This document shows positions 60,080 to 64,000 of a stretch of DNA of 64,000 nucleotides, piece by piece. Under the pieces are notes generated by a model. It made no database searches. It was not told the DNA's origin and was given only the letters and a program-made list of their open reading frames with translations. The position numbers and the translations under genes are program-made. The stretch lies in assembly GCF_027744825.2 (NCBI RefSeq), contig NC_071336.1:18632501-18696500 (forward strand), given 5' to 3'. The DNA is from Synchiropus splendidus. Lineage: Eukaryota > Chordata > Actinopteri > Syngnathiformes > Callionymidae. Numbering within the stretch: the stretch's first letter is position 1; each line of letters opens with the position of its first letter.

Positions 60080-60181
60080 TGGTGAACTGGCGCCCTTTCC
60101 ATGGTGACCCCTGCATTGTGTCCCAACTACCTGGGTTCGGCCTGAGCCTCTTTGTGACCGCCATGACTGGGATAAGACGTA
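60080..60181. repeat. Interspersed repeat fragment, related to that at 18.2 kb
   Basis: GGTGAACTGGCGCCCTTTCC and the following CATGGTGACCCCTGCATTGT resemble the reverse complement of the repeat phrase 'ACCCTGGACAGGTCGCC' seen at 18.25 kb. Degenerate and non-coding. Confidence 0.5.
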
Positions 60182-60550
60182 GGAAAAAAAGGAAAAGTTG
60201 AGGAAGGAAGAATAGCAAAACTGTTACACAAGTTAATTAACAAGTTTCAGGCTTAAGTATTATTAAGAAGGTAACTCAATTTAGTGGGCTGAATTAAAGA
60301 GAGAAGAAAAAGGGAAAAACAAGTACGTCAATGATTAACATAGTCTGCACTTATTAACACTTTCACAAGTTAATGAAGATAATGATCGAATTCTGTGAAA
60401 AAGACTGCACCAATAACCATACGTTGTGTGTATTACTCAATCTTTCCATCTCAGTGATCAGGGTGTTCCTTCGGCCAAAAGTGGCTAAAAAAAACACATG
60501 ATGCATGCAAAACATCAGCAGCTGCAGTACAATGACAAACATTTGCAAAA

Positions 60551-60604
60551 GCCAATGACCGGCCCGTCTATGTCTGGCCAACCAATCAGTAGCTGGAGGG
60601 CGGG
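60551..60604 (+). promoter_or_regulatory. TATA-less promoter with two CCAAT boxes and a GC box
   Basis: GCCAAT at 60551, a full NF-Y site ACCAATCAG at 60581-60589 and a GC box GGGCGGG at 60598-60604 are clustered within 55 bp in the usual order for a broadly expressed vertebrate promoter. GGCGCGC follows at about 60612. A consensus splice donor lies 213 bp further on. Confidence 0.65.
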
Positions 60605-60639
60605 ACTTCAAGGCGCGCTGCTGAGCAATGACATGCTTT

Positions 60640-60816
60640 GATTCAGAGATGGTATTCCAGCGGGGCACCGAGTCTCACCAGCTAGGCTAGTTCTCTGCTG
60701 TGGAAAAAAGAACTGGTGTCGGGATATCACCGGCTTCTCCAGGCCGCCGTTTTGGGGCGTCTCCATTCAGAAATATACAATTGAGGAAACCCCGGAATTT
60801 TGTCCTCTACGAGCAG
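60640..60816 (+). other. Probable non-coding first exon of the next gene
   Basis: The block after the CCAAT/GC promoter ends in CGAGCAG then GTAAGA, a near-consensus donor (intron from 60817). It holds no long open frame, so it is probably 5' UTR. In mammals the gene downstream of SLC35G2, in the same orientation, is NCK1, which has non-coding 5' sequence and a long first intron; nck1 is therefore the leading guess from synteny alone. No NCK1 coding sequence is visible before the window ends. The 5' end is approximate. Confidence 0.45.
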
Positions 60817-61456
60817 GTAAGACATTCTACGTCTGGGTATAATTCTGGGGCTCCGCTAACTAGCTGTTAGCTCGCAGGGACCATGAACACACTAAAGCAG
60901 TTGTCGCCTTGCCAACATGGCCAACACACTGATCCCCCAACTGCTCCCTCTGTGAGCAATATGTTTGGAACCAGGTGCATGAGGTTGTCTTTTACCTGCT
61001 CGGTTTGTTATTAAGCGGTAGGTTATTCATCGAAGCTGTCAGGCGTAAGTTAAATATGCTTGGTTCCACTGTCTGCATTGCACCACGTTTATGTTGCTTT
61101 TGTCTGACATCGTAAATGTAAAATACAAATGAAAGCGGATTTGGTTTCTGTGCCTGTCTGAACGTGGATTATTCATGCTATCCAACGTCTGCTTGCTTGT
61201 GGAATAGGACAGATTGGGGTAAAGCAACGATGAATCCATTCACTAGTGTCCTCCCCCATTTGGATGACCAAAGAAGTGTTGTCATACACTCTCATTTTTA
61301 GTTCATCTTCCATGAGACGGTTTAAATAAAATGGCTTTTTACATCCGATACTCTTAAATGACCTGTTGAAATGTATCGAGGATGCTATCAATGGATAGAT
61401 GAATGTATCGGAGCAGCACATAATTTAGCCTGTTTTGTTCAAAAGTTTATATATAA

Positions 61457-61460
<4 letters not shown>

Positions 61461-61535
<75 letters not shown>
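61461..61535. repeat. (TA)n microsatellite
   Basis: An uninterrupted TA tract of about 75 bp, preceded by a shorter TATATAAAGTT stretch. Very mutable, and its length may be inexact in the assembly. Confidence 0.95.
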
Positions 61536-61540
<5 letters not shown>

Positions 61541-61654
61541 TGCATTCACTTGCATTTTTTAAAATTAATTTCTGGCTCTCAGAAGGAAAGTCAACAAACT
61601 CATAGTACACATGGACCACAGATTCTCCTCTTATCTCGCTATCTTTGCCGTAAT

Positions 61655-61760
61655 GTAGAATAATAGATAAACTTTATTGATTACATGATGGTGCAGCAGC
61701 AGTGTGAACTAGAACAATGCAATACAAAGACGAGGCATCATACAGAAAACATGAATGGAA
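61655..61760 (-). mobile_element. Possible LINE 3' tail, minus strand
   Basis: Read on the minus strand it contains GTAATCAATAAAGTTTATCT near its end, like the 'GGGATCAATAAAGT' plus short tandem tail of teleost LINEs. Only the tail is recognisable, so the call is tentative. Confidence 0.4.
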
Positions 61761-63620
61761 TAATATGGAAGAGACACAAAAAGAACGTTATCTAAAGTAA
61801 GATTTTGCAGATAAGAGTATATTGGAGTGGTGGACAGTACAACGCAACTGTAACTTCAATGTGGCCCATAATGTGGTTGAGCCCCTGAAGTACACCATTG
61901 CCTTTTCTCTCTGAGTCCAGTGGGCGTGAGGAGATGTCTGTGTTCAGCTCTGAGGTTGCTCACTACAGCAGTCATCAACAGCTGATGAGTAATGACTTTG
62001 TGTGATCAACTTCTGATTGAGGATCATTTTGATGAGCACGTTTGCCGCATGGCATGACCGACATAACGCATCAGCAGTGAATTCCATGTCATGTTTCATA
62101 ATATTTTCATTCATAAATAAACGCAGAGCTCCTGCTTTGGTGCTTCTGAACATTACACTCAATGTCCCGGCGTAGGTACGACAACATCACCCATTTCTGC
62201 TTGTGGCAGAAATGTGCTTACGATGGCACTGTTGCCGTGTAGACAAGGTTTCACTAGTTGTACAATTTATTCCATCCATTCATTTTTACTGGCTCCATTG
62301 TCTTTTAAAGGTGGCCTGCGTTTGCAGCCAGATCGTATGGAATTTCTCTTGAGTGAATATTTTTGTTCTATGTCAACAGACCAAAATATCATCGGAAGGC
62401 AAATCTTTGTCAGTAAAGATGTTATTAATTGTTAAATAAGATTTCTGCATTTAATATTAAATGCTGACCAAACACGCATTCATAATGGAATTGTTTGTGT
62501 TTTGAAAGACTTTGTGTCTCCAGTGAGTGTGTAGTAAACATACTCTGTGGATTAACCTAATCCCCCTTTTGTTTAGCTCTTTATATTGTGACTACTTTAG
62601 ACAAAGCTCCACCAAATGCCAAGTTTTAAGTAGCATATTGAGAGATCACATTGGCACTTCTTGATTTGTGATTTTATAAAACTTAGATAACTTCTGTAAA
62701 TATAATCTTGCAACCATCAAGTGCATCCATTTTGCTGGTGCTTTAAGTAACTTATAAATGTGCCCTTCAACACATTTTAGATGTTTTAAGTGATAGAAAA
62801 TTCCAGTGCTGAATTTTGTCTCACTGTAACGATGACAATATATCTGCAATAATTTATGGGCCAATTTATCGACTAGCAAAATTAGTCATCATCCCAGTAG
62901 AAATCATGGATCTCTGAAAACCTTTTTTCACCAATGTGTATTATACAGTATGTTATCATAGCTCTGCAACTTACAACATTGAATGGCTGGAGTTTCTTCA
63001 GAAAGTGTCTTTGCTATTGATTGAGTTTATACAAAAATGGTGCAACTCAGGACGAGGACAGGCCAGGACTCTCAAGGTTCTGCTGGAGTCCAGTAACTGG
63101 TGGTGGGTACGCTTCATGGTCCAGAGAAGGCATTTGAGTCTATCCATAAAAAGGACAAAGGTACCATCTTACAAACTGCAATGACATCACATAAGTTACC
63201 ATTCCGATTATATTGGATCCTATCATATCATTTATAAATATAGAAGATTTCTCATTGCTCATGAACAACTTTCCCTTTCATATTAAGTGTTGTGAGTAAT
63301 TTAATGAAACCCAGTGCAGTGAAAGCAGTGATGGCCTCTTTCTAACTGTGTTTACTTTAGTGTTACCCCCCTTGCTATTTCCTAGCAACGGCTCTGGGAG
63401 CCAAATCTGTCCCTACAGCCTGAAGTTAAACACCATCTGAGCATTTTCATCAGACTGCCAAAAAGGCAATGTGGCTTGAAGTGTACATTTCTCAATGTCT
63501 GCAATTTACTGGCCAAAAAGTAAAACGTGAACAGAGAATGGCAATGTAATGTCATTTTTTTTCTCATTCCACTGTTAAAAAGTATTTTTTTGATATGATT
63601 TTTCGTATTGCCTCACCACA

Positions 63621-63720
63621 GTTGGCAACTCCAGTCAGTGACACACCAAAATCAAGATCCAGTCATGGATTACGCAGGGCCTCAAAAGCTGCTAGCCGCC
63701 GAAGACGTGTTAAATGTATA
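63621..63720 (+). other. Candidate internal exon, unknown gene
   Basis: The segment follows an acceptor (GCCTCACCACAG ending at 63620) and runs to GTAAGT at 63721. The frame starting at the first base is open and encodes an Arg/Ser/Lys-rich peptide with PKSRSSHGLRRASKAASRR. I do not recognise the protein. It could be an exon of the gene whose promoter lies at 60.55 kb, but composition and length allow a chance frame; the donor and frame 1 are compatible, frames 2 and 3 contain stops. Confidence 0.25.
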
Positions 63721-64000
63721 ATGTAAGTCTTGTCACTTCTGCAAAACTCTGAGTCCACACCTTCTGTGGTCGAAACTAAGCCTTTTACTTCCGTAAATAT
63801 TTATATGGAGAGAAGTACGCACTTTCAGTTGTCTCAGTCCATTAATTCATTTTGGGTTTTTTCTTATGGTTAGTTTGAGGAATAAAATGAGGATGTGTGA
63901 GTATAAGTCCGATTACCTTTTTTTCCTGAATATTTCTGAGAATCTGCTGCTGACATTTGCAAATAGGTGATGGAGTGATTTGGACTGCTTTTACACCAAT

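Larger units (their letters stand above)
57300..60540. other. Intergenic DNA between slc35g2 and the next promoter
   Basis: No gene was recognised. The 156-codon minus-strand frame at 57610-58080 has no domain. Contents: a CTCF-like motif at 58742-58754, an inverted-repeat element at about 59850-60034 and an interspersed repeat fragment at about 60080-60181. The rest is AT-rich. Confidence 0.6.
60817..64000 (+). other. Probable first intron of the next gene, running off the window
   Basis: AT-rich DNA with a (TA)n tract at 61461-61535, a possible minus-strand LINE tail at about 61655-61760 and, near the end, one splice-bounded open segment at 63621-63720. No conserved protein sequence is recognised. 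Confidence 0.4.

Noticed and set aside
63034..63110. SH3-like peptide with LLESSNWWWVR
   Set aside because: Resembles the middle of an SH3 domain, but too short, no flanking SH3 motifs (ALYDF, PSNYV) and weak splice context. NCK1 SH3 sequences do not match.
1..64000. CRISPR arrays, bacterial operons, tRNA or rRNA genes
   Set aside because: No spaced direct repeats, cloverleaf or rRNA sequence was recognised; the DNA is vertebrate nuclear.

Overview
This is vertebrate nuclear DNA, most likely from a teleost fish. The evidence is split genes with GT-AG introns (several only 62-86 bp), conserved csrnp1-gorasp1 linkage, AT-rich non-coding DNA with long (AT)n tracts, and decayed 3' ends of teleost-type LINEs. 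I cannot name the species. There are no operons, phage, CRISPR arrays or convincing RNA genes.

Layout. Positions 1-4750 are upstream DNA without a gene. csrnp1 (+) has a non-coding first exon ending at 5083, a 6.65 kb first intron, and four coding exons at 11756-14853 encoding 559 residues. A complete eight-exon elastase-like pancreatic serine protease gene (-, 21169 to 19379, 273 residues) follows, with its own TATA box and poly(A) signal. It is head-to-head with gorasp1/GRASP65 (+, 21851-25993, nine coding exons, 392 residues). From 26.5 to about 52.8 kb I found no gene: this stretch holds LINE debris, a Tigger-like MITE, microsatellites and two CTCF-like motifs in convergent orientation. 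slc35g2 (+) has a non-coding exon ending at 53188 and an intact single-exon reading frame at 55586-56836 (416 residues). At about 60.55-60.82 kb lies a TATA-less promoter with CCAAT and GC boxes and a probable non-coding first exon. By mammalian gene order this may be nck1, whose coding part would lie beyond the window.

How the genes relate. CSRNP1 is a nuclear cysteine-rich transcriptional regulator, GRASP65 a Golgi stacking protein, SLC35G2 a ten-helix EamA/drug-metabolite-transporter protein, and the elastase a secreted digestive zymogen. They share a neighbourhood, not a pathway. csrnp1 and gorasp1 are also close neighbours in human (3p22), while SLC35G2 and NCK1 are neighbours on human 3q22, so the window joins two blocks that lie on different arms of human chromosome 3.

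I did not find a clearly new molecular system. The observations most worth checking are the elastase gene between csrnp1 and gorasp1, a csrnp1 upstream ORF whose stop codon is made by splicing, the CTCF-like motif pair around the gene-free region, a perfect 20-bp palindrome made of two NK2-like sites, and the unexplained promoter and first exon near 60.6 kb.
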